This document shows, one piece after another, positions 9,020 to 18,201 of a stretch of 64,000 bases of DNA. Source of the DNA: Phycisphaerae bacterium (GTDB lineage Bacteria; Planctomycetota; Phycisphaerae; UBA1845). The stretch covers positions 36,905-100,904 of the forward strand of contig JABWBH010000025.1 in the NCBI GenBank assembly GCA_013360585.1. Reading direction: 5' to 3'. The position numbers were made by a program, and so were the translations under genes. Every line of letters begins with the position of its first letter. Within the stretch, counting starts at the first letter, position 1. Below the pieces are notes generated by a model. The model was not told the origin of the DNA, ran no database searches, and saw only the letters and a list, made by a program, of their open reading frames with translations.

Positions 9020-9122
9020 CTCATTGATTGACCGTCCCTTCCGGGCAGCGCTAGAATCGGTCGCCCGGTCCGATGCGCACGGCGAACGCGGCGGTCGGCG
9101 GGATGGACGGCGGAGTTGACGG

Positions 9123-9968
9123 GTGTACGCGCGTCTGCTGGGGTTCATCATTGTCGCATCGTGGGTGACGGCGACCGGCTGGCTGGTCAAACATGACCTG
9201 CTCCCCGTCTGGACCGCAAGCCCCGCGCCCAGCCCGCTGCGGGCGGACTGGCTGGCGGAGGGTCGGACGGTCGAGCTTCAATGCGGGGTGTTCCGGGATA
9301 ACGGGCGGATCGGCACGATGTGGACGATCTACCGTTACCGCCCGCAGGTGATCGAGCGAGAAGATCTGATCCTTCTGGAAGACCTGGTTCCGCAGTTGCC
9401 TTCGCTGCGCGTCGAGGGCGGCGCCACGTTCACACCCGAAGGCGCCCTGGACAGCCTGAAGGTCGAGCTGCGGGTCAGCAATCACGGGTTCCCGATCACG
9501 CTCAACGGTGAGCGGTTTCCGCAGGATTTCGCGTTCACGCTCGACGCGGGGCTGGGCGGGATCAAGCCTTTCAAGGTTCCGGTCGGCGAGGCGGACATGA
9601 TCGCCGAGGCGTTCAACCCGTTTACCACGCTTCCGAAGCTGTCGGTCGGGCAGTCGTGGCGCATGCAGGTCATCAATCCGCTGGCGGCGCTGCTGAATCT
9701 TTCGGAGAAGTTCAGGCCCGTCGTCGTCCGCGTGACGGGTCGCGAGAAGCGGGCGACGAATTTCGGGGCGCGGGATTGCTTCGTCGTCGAGGCGGAAGGC
9801 GTCACCGCGTGGGTCGATGATGAAGGCGTCGTGCAGGTGCAGGAGGTGCGCCTTCCGATCGGATCGACGATCCGCCTCCTGCGCGAACGTTATGATGAGA
9901 CGCTGCACCGGATCGCGTCGGACAGCCGGCGGTTGTGGGAGTTGCCCGAGGGCGAGGGGCGGCGGTGA
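9123..9968 (+). CDS. Membrane-anchored protein of unknown function
   Basis: The 281-residue product has one N-terminal membrane helix (LLGFIIVASWVTATGWLV). A beta-rich extracytoplasmic domain follows with repeated strand-turn patterns such as GGATFTPEGALDSLKVELRV and ARDCFVVEAEGVTAWVDDEG. I do not recognise a family. The start is GTG 9123, as no ATG gives the complete helix. It lies 130 bp upstream of an ABC ATPase-permease pair on the same strand and may encode an accessory or substrate-handling factor for that transporter. Confidence 0.65.
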   Translation: MYARLLGFIIVASWVTATGWLVKHDLLPVWTASPAPSPLRADWLAEGRTVELQCGVFRDNGRIGTMWTIYRYRPQVIEREDLILLEDLVPQLPSLRVEGGATFTPEGALDSLKVELRVSNHGFPITLNGERFPQDFAFTLDAGLGGIKPFKVPVGEADMIAEAFNPFTTLPKLSVGQSWRMQVINPLAALLNLSEKFRPVVVRVTGREKRATNFGARDCFVVEAEGVTAWVDDEGVVQVQEVRLPIGSTIRLLRERYDETLHRIASDSRRLWELPEGEGRR

Positions 9969-10098
9969 CGACGACGGGGACGACGGCGCAGGCCGCCTGA
10001 CGTCCGTGCGGGACGGACGGGTCGAACCGGGTTGCGGTCTGAACGGCGCGGTCGTCGAAGCGAACCACGAGACGACGGAAAGGGTGAAAGAACAACGC

Positions 10099-10866
10099 AT
10101 GAGCGCGGAACCGTCCAGCGTAGGACCAGCGATCGAGCTGGTCGGCGTGCGCAAGTGCTACGGACGGCAGGTGGCCGTGGCGGACCTGTCGTTGACGATC
10201 CGCCGCGGGGAAATCTTCGCCTTTCTGGGGCCGAACGGGGCGGGGAAAACAACGACGATCAAGATGATCGCCGGTCTGCTGCGTCCGAACACGGGGCGCG
10301 TGACCGTCTGCGGACACGAGATGAACATGAACGGGACGCCGGCGAAGGCGCTGATGTCCTACGTTCCGGATCAACCTTTCCTTTATGACAAGCTGACGGG
10401 GCGCGAGTTCCTCGAATTCGTCGGGCAGATGTACGATATGACGGCTCAGCAGCGGTGGGATGCTTTAAAGCCGCTGATCGAACGTCTTGCGCTGGGCGAG
10501 TTCCTCGATCGCCTCACGGAGACCTACAGTCACGGCATGAAGCAGCGGGTCGTGCTGGCGGCGGCGCTGATGCACGATCCAGAAGTGCTGGTGATCGACG
10601 AACCGATGGTGGGGCTGGACCCGCGGACGGCGCGATCGGTGAAAGACGCCTTCCGGGAGCGGGCCCGCGCGGGGCGGACGGTGTTCATGAGCACGCACAC
10701 GCTGGAGGTGGCGGAGGCGATCGCGGACCGGATCGGCATTCTCAACGCGGGGCACCTGGTCGCGCTGGGCACGCTGGACGAGTTAAAGAAGCGCGCGACG
10801 CGCGAGCACTCGCTGGAAGACATTTTCCTGCGCATGACGGAGACGGGCGATGAGACCGTCGTCTGA
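10099..10866 (+). CDS. ABC transporter ATP-binding protein
   Basis: This is a 255-residue ABC ATPase of the ABC-2 exporter type. Walker A is GPNGAGKTT near 44-52, the signature is YSHGMKQR at 143-150, Walker B is VLVIDEP at 163-169, and the H-loop is in MSTHTLE. The DQPFLYDKLTGREFLEFVG stretch is typical of drug, antibiotic and Nod-type exporters. ATG 10099 starts the compact domain; the frame is open further upstream, but that part overlaps the preceding gene. Its end overlaps the permease gene by 17 bp, so the two are probably translationally coupled. Confidence 0.92.
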   Translation: MSAEPSSVGPAIELVGVRKCYGRQVAVADLSLTIRRGEIFAFLGPNGAGKTTTIKMIAGLLRPNTGRVTVCGHEMNMNGTPAKALMSYVPDQPFLYDKLTGREFLEFVGQMYDMTAQQRWDALKPLIERLALGEFLDRLTETYSHGMKQRVVLAAALMHDPEVLVIDEPMVGLDPRTARSVKDAFRERARAGRTVFMSTHTLEVAEAIADRIGILNAGHLVALGTLDELKKRATREHSLEDIFLRMTETGDETVV

Positions 10867-12610
10867 ATCAGCGCCGGTGGAAGCGGTCGCCGCGCTTTCT
10901 GCCTTCGGCGAGACTCGATCCGGAAAACCGGCGCACGCGCCGGGGTCGAAGTTCGGTCTGATGCTGCGGATGCGCGGCCGCCTGACGATCAACCACGTTC
11001 GATCGGTGCTGACGGAGGCGCCGGTGAGGGTGGCGATGACGGCCCTTTTCGTCGTCGTCATCTGGTTCGGACTTTACGGGCTTTTCCTGCACGTTTTCCG
11101 CCTGCTGAGGCAGACGCCGCTGGAAGGCGTGGTGGCGATCCCGCTGGTCTTCAACTTCTTTTTCCTGGCGATGCTGGCGTTGCTGGTGTTCTCGAACGCG
11201 ATCCTGGCGTTCGGATCCTTGTTCTCGCGCGAGGAAGTCCCCTACCTGCTGTCGCTGCCGTTGCCCCCGGTGGACGCGGTGCTCATCAAGTACCTGGAAA
11301 CACTGGTGTTCTCGAGCTGGTCGCTGATCCTGCTGGGACTTCCGCTGATGATGGCGATGGCGGACGCGACGGCCGAACCGCGCATGTTCTACCCGCTGTT
11401 TCTGGCGTTCTTCCTCGCGTTCATTCCGATCCCCGGAGCGCTGGGGCTGGGTCTGGCGTGGGCGATCGCACGGTTCTTCCCGCGGAAGATCAAGCATCGG
11501 TTCCTCAAGGCCGCGGGCGCCGCCGCGTGTTTCGCGGTCGCGTATCTGCTGATGACGTTTCAGCGCCTTCCGATGGACAGCGAGAAGTGGCTGCGCGAGT
11601 TCCTGACGCAGGTGCATTTCGTCGAGTCCGCGTTGTGGCCGAACACGTGGGTGGCGAAGGGCATCGACCACGCGATGGGCAACCGCCTCGACGAGTCGCT
11701 GGGCTACCTGTTTGTGACGCTGGCGAACGGCGCGTTCCTGAGCTGGATCGCGGTTCACCTCGTCGCGCGGCATCTGGCGGCGGCGTACGACACCGCCACG
11801 TCCGCGCGTCACGGCGTCCGCGTCAGCGCGGCGGACCAGCCGGCAAGTCTGCTCGAAGCCGTGTTCTTTTATCTGTCGCCGGCGCTTCGGCGGATCGCGG
11901 TCAAGGATCTGCGCACCTTCCTGCGCGACCCGTTGCAGTGGAGCCAGCTTCTGATCCTTTTCGGACTGATGACGTTCTATCTGATGAACATCCCCTACCG
12001 TCACGGCGACCTGACCAGCGGCGCGTGGACGCTCATCATCCCCTTCCTGAACCTCTGCGCGGTGAGTCTGATCCTGGCGACGTTCACCAGCCGGTTCGTG
12101 TACCCGCTGATCTCCCTGGAGGGTCGGCAGTTGTGGCTGATCGGACTGCTGCCGATCCGGCGGGGGCGGATCCTCGTGGCGAAGTTCGCCTTCGCGCTGA
12201 CTGTGACGCTGCTGGTGGCAGGCGCGACACTAAGCCTGGAGATGATCCTGCTCAAGCTGGACTGGCGGTGGGCGCTGATCCACCTGGCGGTGACGCTGGC
12301 GGTATGCTTCGGGTTGTGCTCGCTGGCGGTGGGGATCGGGGCACGCTGGCCGATGTTCCACCAGTTGAACACGGCGCGCATCGCCAACGGCATGGGCGGG
12401 ACGATCAACCTCGTGGCGTCGGTGCTGCTGTCCGGGGGGCTGCTGACGGTGACGGGCTACGCGACGTGGCGGGCGCAGCGCGAGGATCCGCTGGGGCTTC
12501 CGACCTGGGAGACGGTGGGCTTTGCGGCGATTGTGCTGATGATTGCCTTGTCCGTGGGGTCGGCCGTCCTGTCCGTCGGGGCGAGGCATTTCGAGCGCGT
12601 TGAGGTCTGA
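10850..12610 (+). CDS. ABC-2 type exporter permease
   Basis: This is a 586-residue polytopic protein with about 12 predicted membrane segments in two sets, for example VAMTALFVVVIWFGLYGLFL and FNFFFLAMLALLVFSNAIL. A cytoplasmic loop carries PALRRIAVKDLRTFLRDPLQW, a typical ABC-2 coupling region. It is longer than single-domain ABC-2 permeases and resembles fused or duplicated permeases. It is the membrane partner of the preceding ATPase. The exported substrate cannot be inferred. Confidence 0.85.
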   Translation: MRPSSESAPVEAVAALSAFGETRSGKPAHAPGSKFGLMLRMRGRLTINHVRSVLTEAPVRVAMTALFVVVIWFGLYGLFLHVFRLLRQTPLEGVVAIPLVFNFFFLAMLALLVFSNAILAFGSLFSREEVPYLLSLPLPPVDAVLIKYLETLVFSSWSLILLGLPLMMAMADATAEPRMFYPLFLAFFLAFIPIPGALGLGLAWAIARFFPRKIKHRFLKAAGAAACFAVAYLLMTFQRLPMDSEKWLREFLTQVHFVESALWPNTWVAKGIDHAMGNRLDESLGYLFVTLANGAFLSWIAVHLVARHLAAAYDTATSARHGVRVSAADQPASLLEAVFFYLSPALRRIAVKDLRTFLRDPLQWSQLLILFGLMTFYLMNIPYRHGDLTSGAWTLIIPFLNLCAVSLILATFTSRFVYPLISLEGRQLWLIGLLPIRRGRILVAKFAFALTVTLLVAGATLSLEMILLKLDWRWALIHLAVTLAVCFGLCSLAVGIGARWPMFHQLNTARIANGMGGTINLVASVLLSGGLLTVTGYATWRAQREDPLGLPTWETVGFAAIVLMIALSVGSAVLSVGARHFERVEV

Positions 12611-12686
12611 TCCCCCTTGCGGGGTGCGGCGTCGCGCGCCTTGCCCGAGACGGCTGGTTCTGGCCTCGGCAGAGGATCGGGTTTTG

Positions 12687-12716
12687 TTGACATGCGCCGG
12701 GCGTGGATCGTATGCT
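12687..12716 (+). promoter_or_regulatory. Sigma-70-type promoter for cysK
   Basis: TTGACA (12687-12692) and TATGCT (12711-12716) are separated by 18 bp. The -10 lies about 48 bp upstream of the cysK ATG. It is one of the closest matches to the sigma-70 consensus in the window. Confidence 0.7.
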
Positions 12717-12763
12717 CATACCCAACGCCGAGCGCCATCGTCGGCCGAGATGGGAGACGCAAG

Positions 12764-13711
12764 ATGATTCCGGGCCGCTTTGAAGATATCACCAAAACAA
12801 TCGGGAAGAGTCCTCTGGTTAAAATCCGCCGCCTGATCGACGCCCCGGCGACGGTCTTCGCCAAGCTCGAATTCTCCAACCCGCTGGCCAGCGTCAAGGA
12901 CCGCATCGGCGTGTCAATGATCGACGCCGCCGAGCGCGACGGAAAGATCCATCCGAAGACGCACATCATCGAGCCGACCTCGGGCAACACGGGGATCGCA
13001 CTCGCTTTCGTGTGCGCCGCGCGGGGTTACCGGCTGACGCTGACGATGCCGGAGAGCATGTCGATGGAGCGCCGGGCCGTGCTGAAACTGCTGGGGGCAA
13101 ACCTGGTGCTGACGCCGGCAGCGGAGGGCATGCGCGGGGCGGTCGCCGCCGCCGAGCGCCTCGCCTCCGAAGACCCGAACGGTTGGATTCCCCAGCAGTT
13201 CAACAACCCGGCCAACCCCGAGATTCATCGCAAGACGACGGCGCTGGAAATCTGGGATGACACGGACGGCAAGGCCGACATCCTGGTCGCGGGCGTCGGC
13301 ACAGGCGGAACGATCACCGGCGTGGGCGAGGTCATCAAGTCGCGCAAACCAAGCTTCAAGTGCTACGCCATCGAACCGGAAACGTCGCCCGTCATCACGC
13401 AGAAGCGCAAAGGCCAACCCCTTCAACCGGGCAAACACCTCATTCAGGGCATCGGCGCAGGTTTCATCCCCGGCGTCCTGAACCTCGACGTCATTGACGA
13501 CACGGTGCTCGTCTCCAGCGAAGACGCCTTCGCCTGGGCGAAGCGCGCGGCGAAGGAGGAGGGGATCCTCTGCGGGATTTCCTCTGGCGCGGCGCTCTGC
13601 GCGGCGGACCGCGTCGCCCGGATGCCGGAAAACAAGGGCAAGACGATCGTGACGGTGCTGGCGAGCTTCGGCGAACGCTACCTGTCGACGGCGCTCTTTG
13701 ATCAGAAGTAG
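12764..13711 (+). CDS. cysK: Cysteine synthase A (O-acetylserine sulfhydrylase)
   Basis: The 315-residue PLP enzyme makes L-cysteine from O-acetylserine and sulfide in the cytoplasm. The PLP-binding lysine is K45 in SVKDR. The substrate loop TSGNTG is at 72-77, and [14 protein letters not shown] binds the cofactor phosphate. The C-terminal GISSGAA motif is present. The [14 protein letters not shown] stretch matches CysK rather than cystathionine beta-synthase, and there is no CBS domain. ATG 12764 has GGGAG about eight bases upstream. A hairpin (13717-13753) without a T-run follows the stop. Confidence 0.95.
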   Translation: MIPGRFEDITKTIGKSPLVKIRRLIDAPATVFAKLEFSNPLASVKDRIGVSMIDAAERDGKIHPKTHIIEPTSGNTGIALAFVCAARGYRLTLTMPESMSMERRAVLKLLGANLVLTPAAEGMRGAVAAAERLASEDPNGWIPQQFNNPANPEIHRKTTALEIWDDTDGKADILVAGVGTGGTITGVGEVIKSRKPSFKCYAIEPETSPVITQKRKGQPLQPGKHLIQGIGAGFIPGVLNLDVIDDTVLVSSEDAFAWAKRAAKEEGILCGISSGAALCAADRVARMPENKGKTIVTVLASFGERYLSTALFDQK

Positions 13712-13861
13712 TCTGTCGTCACGGCTGCGCAGGGCGACAATTCGCCCGTGACGCAGGGACACCCGGGGCACGCGGCGGCGGGAGGCGGACATGCTTCGCC
13801 GGAGGTCGCCCGGCGACGCCGTTGCACCGCTCATTCAATCCTCGACGGGGGCAGAACACGC

Positions 13862-14347
13862 ATGCCGCTTTCCTCGGAACGAGACGCCGTCGCCGCAGCG
13901 CTGGGGCGCATCCCCAGCGGCGCGGGAATCCTGACCGCCGCTCACGCCGGACGACGCACCGGAATGTTGGCGTCCTGGTTTCAGCAGGCGTCGTTCGATC
14001 CGCCGGTCATCACCGTGGCGGTGCGTCGCGGCCGACCGGTGCAGTCGCTCATTGAAGCTTCCTCCGCGTTCGTATTGAACGTCGCCGCGGAGTCCTGCTC
14101 GACCGCGTGGTTCAAGCACTTCGGGCGCGGGTTCTCGCCGGATGAGGATGCCTTCGCCGGATGGACGGTGGACAACACGGAATTCGGTCCGGCGCTTTCG
14201 GAGGGCGCGTCCTCACTGGGCTGCCGAGTCTGCGGACGGCTGGAGACCGGCGACCACGTGGTCTTCGCGGGGCAGGTCACCGCGGCGCTCGGGGATTCGG
14301 CCCGCGCCCCGTATATCCACATCCGGCGCAACGGCCTGTCTTACTGA
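13862..14347 (+). CDS. Flavin reductase-like domain protein
   Basis: This is a 161-residue single-domain protein of the flavin reductase-like FMN-binding superfamily. It shows the expected order: IPSGAGILTA, then a GMLASWFQQASFDPPVITVAVRRG block that forms the flavin pocket, then FVLNVAAESC, and a C-terminal HIRRNGLSY. Such proteins reduce FMN/FAD with NAD(P)H or act as flavoredoxins. No partner monooxygenase is nearby. ATG 13862 is chosen because the upstream extension has no domain homology pattern. Confidence 0.8.
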   Translation: MPLSSERDAVAAALGRIPSGAGILTAAHAGRRTGMLASWFQQASFDPPVITVAVRRGRPVQSLIEASSAFVLNVAAESCSTAWFKHFGRGFSPDEDAFAGWTVDNTEFGPALSEGASSLGCRVCGRLETGDHVVFAGQVTAALGDSARAPYIHIRRNGLSY

Positions 14348-14533
14348 TTCTCATCAACGCTACGAACCCCACCGGACGCAAACCCGAGGCGGACCCGCGC
14401 CACCCGTCCGCCAGCCTGACTTCCCGGCAGATTCCGTAAACTTGGCGCGTGCGGCGCGGCGCGGTAAGAAACCGATCTTTCGCGGTGGACGGCGCGTCAG
14501 CCCCGGTCATTGCGAAAAACCCCGATCTGCGAC

Positions 14534-14617
14534 GCCCGGGTGGCGGAACTGGCAGACGCGCATGGTTGAGGGCCATGTACCCGCAAGGGTGTGGAGGTTC
14601 GAGTCCTCTTCCGGGCA
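14534..14617 (+). tRNA. tRNA-Leu (anticodon GAG)
   Basis: This is a class II tRNA. The acceptor GCCCGGG pairs with TCCGGGC (one G-T pair). The anticodon stem CATGG/CCATG holds the loop TTGAGGG, anticodon GAG. A long variable arm (TACCCGCAAGGGTG) is present. The T arm is GGAGG-TTCGAGT-CCTCT. The discriminator is A14617 and CCA is not encoded. Confidence 0.95.
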
Positions 14618-14686
14618 TGATCGGGCGCGGACCACGCCGACACATCGACGGGTCGGGCCGGGATACAGGGTCGTCACCGAGCCGCC

Positions 14687-16015
14687 TTATCCCGCCGGCA
14701 TGTTTCCCAGCAGGGCCCGGGCGACGCTGAAGTAGATCAGCAGCCCCGCCACGTCCACCAGCGTGGCGACGAAGGGCGCCGACGCGCTCGCCGGGTCCAG
14801 ACCGACGCGCCGCAGCGCAAAAGGCAGCATCGACCCGCAGATCGTCCCCCAGACCACCACGCCCACCAGGCTCAGCGACACGCTCAGCGCAAGCACCAGT
14901 TGATAAGGACCGTATCCGCCCGAAACCACCTGGGTCAGACCGATCCGCACCAGCCCCAGCACCGCGAGGATCACCCCCAGCGCCACGCCGAAAAGGATCT
15001 CCCGCCGCACGACGCGCCACCAGTCGCGCAACGCCACCTCCCCCAGCGCCATCGCGCGGATCACCAGCGTCGACGCCTGCGACCCGGAGTTGCCCCCGCT
15101 GGCGATGATCAGCGGCATGAACACCGCCAGCACCCCCGCCTGCACAATCTCCGCCTGAAAGTGGTCCAGGGTCACCGTCGTCAGCATCCCGCTGACAAAA
15201 AGAAACGCCAGCCACCCGGCGCGCTTTTTCAGCATCGGCAGAAAGCCGGTCTGAAGATACGGCGCATCCAGCGCCTGCATACCGCCGATCTTCTGGATGT
15301 CCTCCGTCGCCTCCTCCTGAACAACGTCGACGATGTCGTCCACTGTGACGATGCCCTTCATGCGGCCCTCGGCGTCCACCACCGGGATCGCCACGAGGTC
15401 GTGCTCCGCAAAGACGCCCGCCACCTGCTCCTGGTCCATGTTCTCCGGAACGCTGATGACCTCGCGGTGCATCACGTCGGCGACCGGGACGACGCCGCGC
15501 GATGCGAACAACTCGCGCAGGCTGACGACGCCCGCCAGGCGCTGCTGCTGATCGAGAATGTACGCGTAGTAGATCGTCTCGAGGTGGGCCTGGATCTGAC
15601 GTCGCAGGTAGCCGATCGCCTCGTCCACCGTCATGTCCGCGCGGATGCGGGCGAAGCGCGGACTCATCAGACCGCCCGCCTCGTCCTCCGCGTACGCCAG
15701 CAGAACCTTCACCTCGCGCCGCGTGCTCTCGTCGAGCAGGTCCAGCCAGACCTGCCTCTCCTCGGCAGGTATTTCCTGAAGCAGGTCCGCCGCGTCGTCC
15801 GGCGCCAACGCCCGGACCCAGAGTCTTCGCTCTCCGGGCGACAGCGCTCGCAGCACCTCGACCTGATCCAGCGTGGACAACCCCTGAAAAAGGTCGTCGC
15901 CGTCTTCCGGCGTAAGCAGGCGGAACGCCTCGGCCCGCTCCTCCGGATCCAGCGCGGTCCACACCGGACGGAGATCCTCGGCGGTAATGCGATCGGCCTG
16001 ATCCAGCGACGTCAT
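14687..16015 (-). CDS. mgtE: Magnesium transporter MgtE
   Basis: This is a 442-residue Mg2+ channel. The N-terminal superhelical sensor domain (about 1-125) contains repeats like DPEERAEAFRLLTPEDGDDLF. Two CBS domains follow (about 130-250: ADMTVDEAIGYLRR, ENMDQEQVAGVFAEHDL). A plug helix leads to a five-helix pore domain with the conserved MPLIIASGGNSGSQASTLVIRA selectivity segment and a C-terminal PFVATLVDVAGLLIYF. The CBS and N domains close the pore when cytosolic Mg2+ is high. It is convergent with tRNA-Leu. Confidence 0.95.
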   Translation of the reverse strand: MTSLDQADRITAEDLRPVWTALDPEERAEAFRLLTPEDGDDLFQGLSTLDQVEVLRALSPGERRLWVRALAPDDAADLLQEIPAEERQVWLDLLDESTRREVKVLLAYAEDEAGGLMSPRFARIRADMTVDEAIGYLRRQIQAHLETIYYAYILDQQQRLAGVVSLRELFASRGVVPVADVMHREVISVPENMDQEQVAGVFAEHDLVAIPVVDAEGRMKGIVTVDDIVDVVQEEATEDIQKIGGMQALDAPYLQTGFLPMLKKRAGWLAFLFVSGMLTTVTLDHFQAEIVQAGVLAVFMPLIIASGGNSGSQASTLVIRAMALGEVALRDWWRVVRREILFGVALGVILAVLGLVRIGLTQVVSGGYGPYQLVLALSVSLSLVGVVVWGTICGSMLPFALRRVGLDPASASAPFVATLVDVAGLLIYFSVARALLGNMPAG

Positions 16016-16116
16016 GCCCGCCTATGATGACCGCGCCTCACATGCGGTCAAACGCCGCCTCCGGGAAAGGGGCTCGTCGCTCCCGGCGTGTCCCACCCGC
16101 AACGGGCGCTCCATCA

Positions 16117-16151
16117 ATGAAAAGACCCGGCGCCGCTCAGCGTCGGGTCTT
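16117..16151 (-). terminator. Intrinsic terminator after rplT
   Basis: On the minus strand AAGACCCG pairs with CGGGTCTT (arms at 16144-16151 and 16122-16129) and is followed by TTCATT. It lies about 50 bp past the rplT stop and upstream of mgtE. Confidence 0.8.
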
Positions 16152-16202
16152 CGTAAATTCTTTCATCAGAGGGGCGCCGGTCGCCCGCTCCCACGTCCAC
16201 CG

Positions 16203-16577
16203 TCACGCAACCGCGCGATCCTTCGGCAGATGCTTGCGGACCGCTTCGACGATCGCGTCGAAATCCGCCGGAGCGTGGATCGCAATCTCGCTGAGCATCT
16301 TACGGTTCAGTTCGATGCCCGCGCCCTGCATCGCGCGGATGAACCGGCTGTACTTGATCCCGCGCGCCTCACACGCCGCCGTCAGCCGCGTAATCCACAG
16401 CGAGCGGAAATCCCGCTTGCGGCGGCGGCGATCCCGGAAGGCGTAAACCCCCGCGCGGATGACCGCCTCCTTCGCCAACCGGAAACACTTGCTTCGCGCT
16501 GACCGATATCCCTTGGCGTCGTTCAGCGTCCGGCGTTTCCGCCGATGACTGGCCGCACCCATCCTTGCTCTAGGCAT
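16203..16577 (-). CDS. rplT: 50S ribosomal protein L20
   Basis: The 124-residue basic protein starts with the family motif MPRARMGAASHRRKRR and contains KGYRSARSKCFRLAKEAV and RDRRRRKRDFRSLWI. These are typical of bL20, which binds 23S rRNA early in 50S assembly. It follows rpmI by 59 bp. The usual infC is not upstream of rpmI here. No L20 leader pseudoknot is evident. Confidence 0.97.
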   Translation of the reverse strand: MPRARMGAASHRRKRRTLNDAKGYRSARSKCFRLAKEAVIRAGVYAFRDRRRRKRDFRSLWITRLTAACEARGIKYSRFIRAMQGAGIELNRKMLSEIAIHAPADFDAIVEAVRKHLPKDRAVA

Positions 16578-16636
16578 TGTTCAATACTCCTGTGTGCTGC
16601 ACGCCGGACTCGTTCTCCGGCATGCGCGGGACCGGC

Positions 16637-16834
16637 CTACGCCTTGCCCATCTGAATCCTGATGTTCTTGGAAATCACGTTGTTCAGGACGGCGTCCTTG
16701 CGCAAACGACGCACCCGGTCTCCGCCCTTCCCGCTCATCAGGTGGCTCGCGTTCGGGCGCTTGTGCTTGACCTTGCCGTTGGCCGTGATCTTGATCCGTT
16801 TTTTTAAACCCTTGTGGGTCTTCATCTTAGGCAT
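16637..16834 (-). CDS. rpmI: 50S ribosomal protein L35
   Basis: This is a 65-residue bL35 protein with MPKMKTHKGLKKRIKITANGK and KHKRPNASHLMSGKGGDRVRRL. It is the first gene of the rpmI-rplT pair, with its own promoter about 50-75 bp upstream. Confidence 0.96.
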   Translation of the reverse strand: MPKMKTHKGLKKRIKITANGKVKHKRPNASHLMSGKGGDRVRRLRKDAVLNNVISKNIRIQMGKA

Positions 16835-16882
16835 ATGTCACCCATCCCCCACCCGCGCGGTCCCCTGACCGGCGGGCCGGGC

Positions 16883-16910
16883 ATTATACGGGAGGGCCCG
16901 CAGGCTGCAA
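16883..16910 (-). promoter_or_regulatory. Promoter for rpmI-rplT
   Basis: On the minus strand TTGCAG (16905-16910) is followed after 16 bp by a perfect TATAAT (16883-16888). The ribosomal protein pair starts 49 bp downstream. Confidence 0.72.
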
Positions 16911-17022
16911 CTGGCGCGGGTTCGCCCCGCACAAACCCGTCGGGACAGCACGGAAAAGCGAGTCCGCGACCTGTCGCCCCTCATCCAGGGTGGAAGTCGG
17001 ACCGGAAGACGCCGGCGCGGCG

Positions 17023-17901
17023 TTACTCGGCCCCGGGAATGACGAAACGATCCGGGTACGTCACAACGTCAATGACCGGATACCCGGCGTCGGCCCGCCC
17101 GGTCAGACGATGATTCGCCCGCAGCAGCGCCAGCTTTTCCTCGACGGAGTTCTCAATCAGTTCGCTCCCCGGCGCGGACCCCCACCGGATGCGCCCGCCG
17201 GCCCGGTCCGTCGCCAGCTCAATATGCGCCATCAGCGGGTTGTTGCGCCCGGAAAAGTTGTGAACGAGAACCCCCGTGATTTGATCGGCGAAAGCCTCAC
17301 ACTTCAGTCGCGCAAGAAGGCTCAAGGCGGCGTGAAGGTCCGCGCCGTCCCAGCGCCGCCCCGCACCCGGAGGCGCCGCCGCCACCCCCTGAATCAGCTT
17401 CCACGTCTGATGAAACGCGTACAACCCGGGAAGGCGAACGCCGTCGCGATCCACCAGCGCATACCCGTTCCCCGCGTCCACCATCGCAAAAGGCTCAAGA
17501 CACGCCAGCTCAATCCGGATCGTTCCGTCCGAGACCCGCCGAACCCGGCGAACCTCGTTGACCCACGGACTTTGTCCGACCACCTGTGCCGCCTCGGAAC
17601 ACAACTGCGGATCGGTCCAGTCCCGCGCGCTCAGCCCCTCCAGCCGCTTTGCCAGATCCTCCGTCACCAGGTCACTGACCCGCGCCGGAACGCCTTCGAA
17701 AACCCACTTCGCCCGCGCCCTGGACGCGATCTCAGCCTCGACCGTCCGCTCAACAATCGCCAGCGCCCCCCCCGCCGTGGCAAGAAGCCCCCCCACCGCC
17801 AACATGCGGCCGACCGCACCGCGCGAGACCGTCCACGCCCGGCGCAACCACATCATCCGGAAGCCCGACAACGCTGCTTTTTTCTTTTTTCGTGTGCTCA
17901 T
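17023..17901 (-). CDS. ftsQ: FtsQ/DivIB-like cell division protein
   Basis: The 292-residue product has a basic cytoplasmic tail (STRKKKK) and one membrane helix (MLAVGGLLATAGGALAIV). A periplasmic POTRA-like region follows (EGVPARVSDLVTEDLAKRL), then a beta domain with SPWVNEVRRVRRVSDGTIRIELACLEPFAMVD. This pattern of a conserved hydrophobic-basic block followed by E-PFA is that of FtsQ. It lies at the end of the dcw cluster, 300 bp after ddl. No ftsA or ftsZ follows; the next gene is rpmI. Identification rests on topology, motif layout and position. Confidence 0.7.
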   Translation of the reverse strand: MSTRKKKKAALSGFRMMWLRRAWTVSRGAVGRMLAVGGLLATAGGALAIVERTVEAEIASRARAKWVFEGVPARVSDLVTEDLAKRLEGLSARDWTDPQLCSEAAQVVGQSPWVNEVRRVRRVSDGTIRIELACLEPFAMVDAGNGYALVDRDGVRLPGLYAFHQTWKLIQGVAAAPPGAGRRWDGADLHAALSLLARLKCEAFADQITGVLVHNFSGRNNPLMAHIELATDRAGGRIRWGSAPGSELIENSVEEKLALLRANHRLTGRADAGYPVIDVVTYPDRFVIPGAE

Positions 17902-18201
17902 GCCCGGGTGAACCCCTCGAACACGGCTTCAAAACCGAGTCGCACCCGTGACGAAGCGGCATCAGGGTGCATGATTTCAGATTCGGTCCGCCGCCTCCGC
18001 ACCGCTATCCGAAACCTCACATCCGTCTTCCAACATGCCCCAAGCTGCGCCCGCGTGCCCTTGACGTTGCGATGCCATGTTAAGGGTCAGAAAAGGTTCC
18101 TTTTTCGCTCTGCTCCTTTGAGTTCGCAGCTCCCCTTTTTGCTCGTCGCCACCGGACGCAACCCTGGCCAAATCCGCACCCGCCAGCCCGAACGAAATCC
18201 G
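17902..18201. other. Spacer between ddl and ftsQ
   Basis: This is a 300-bp non-coding gap inside an otherwise tight cluster. It holds a short inverted repeat AAAAGG-TT-CCTTTT (18091-18104) near GGGTCAG, which looks like a remnant of an intergenic repeat element. No gene is seen. Confidence 0.45.

Noticed and set aside
13717..13753. Intrinsic terminator after cysK
   Set aside because: CGTCAC/GTGACG and GGGCGA/TCGCCC form a good hairpin, but no T-run follows, so I do not call it a terminator.
18091..18104. AAAAGG-TT-CCTTTT as terminator of ddl
   Set aside because: The stem is only six AT-rich pairs and lies about 100 bp past the gene, too weak to support termination.
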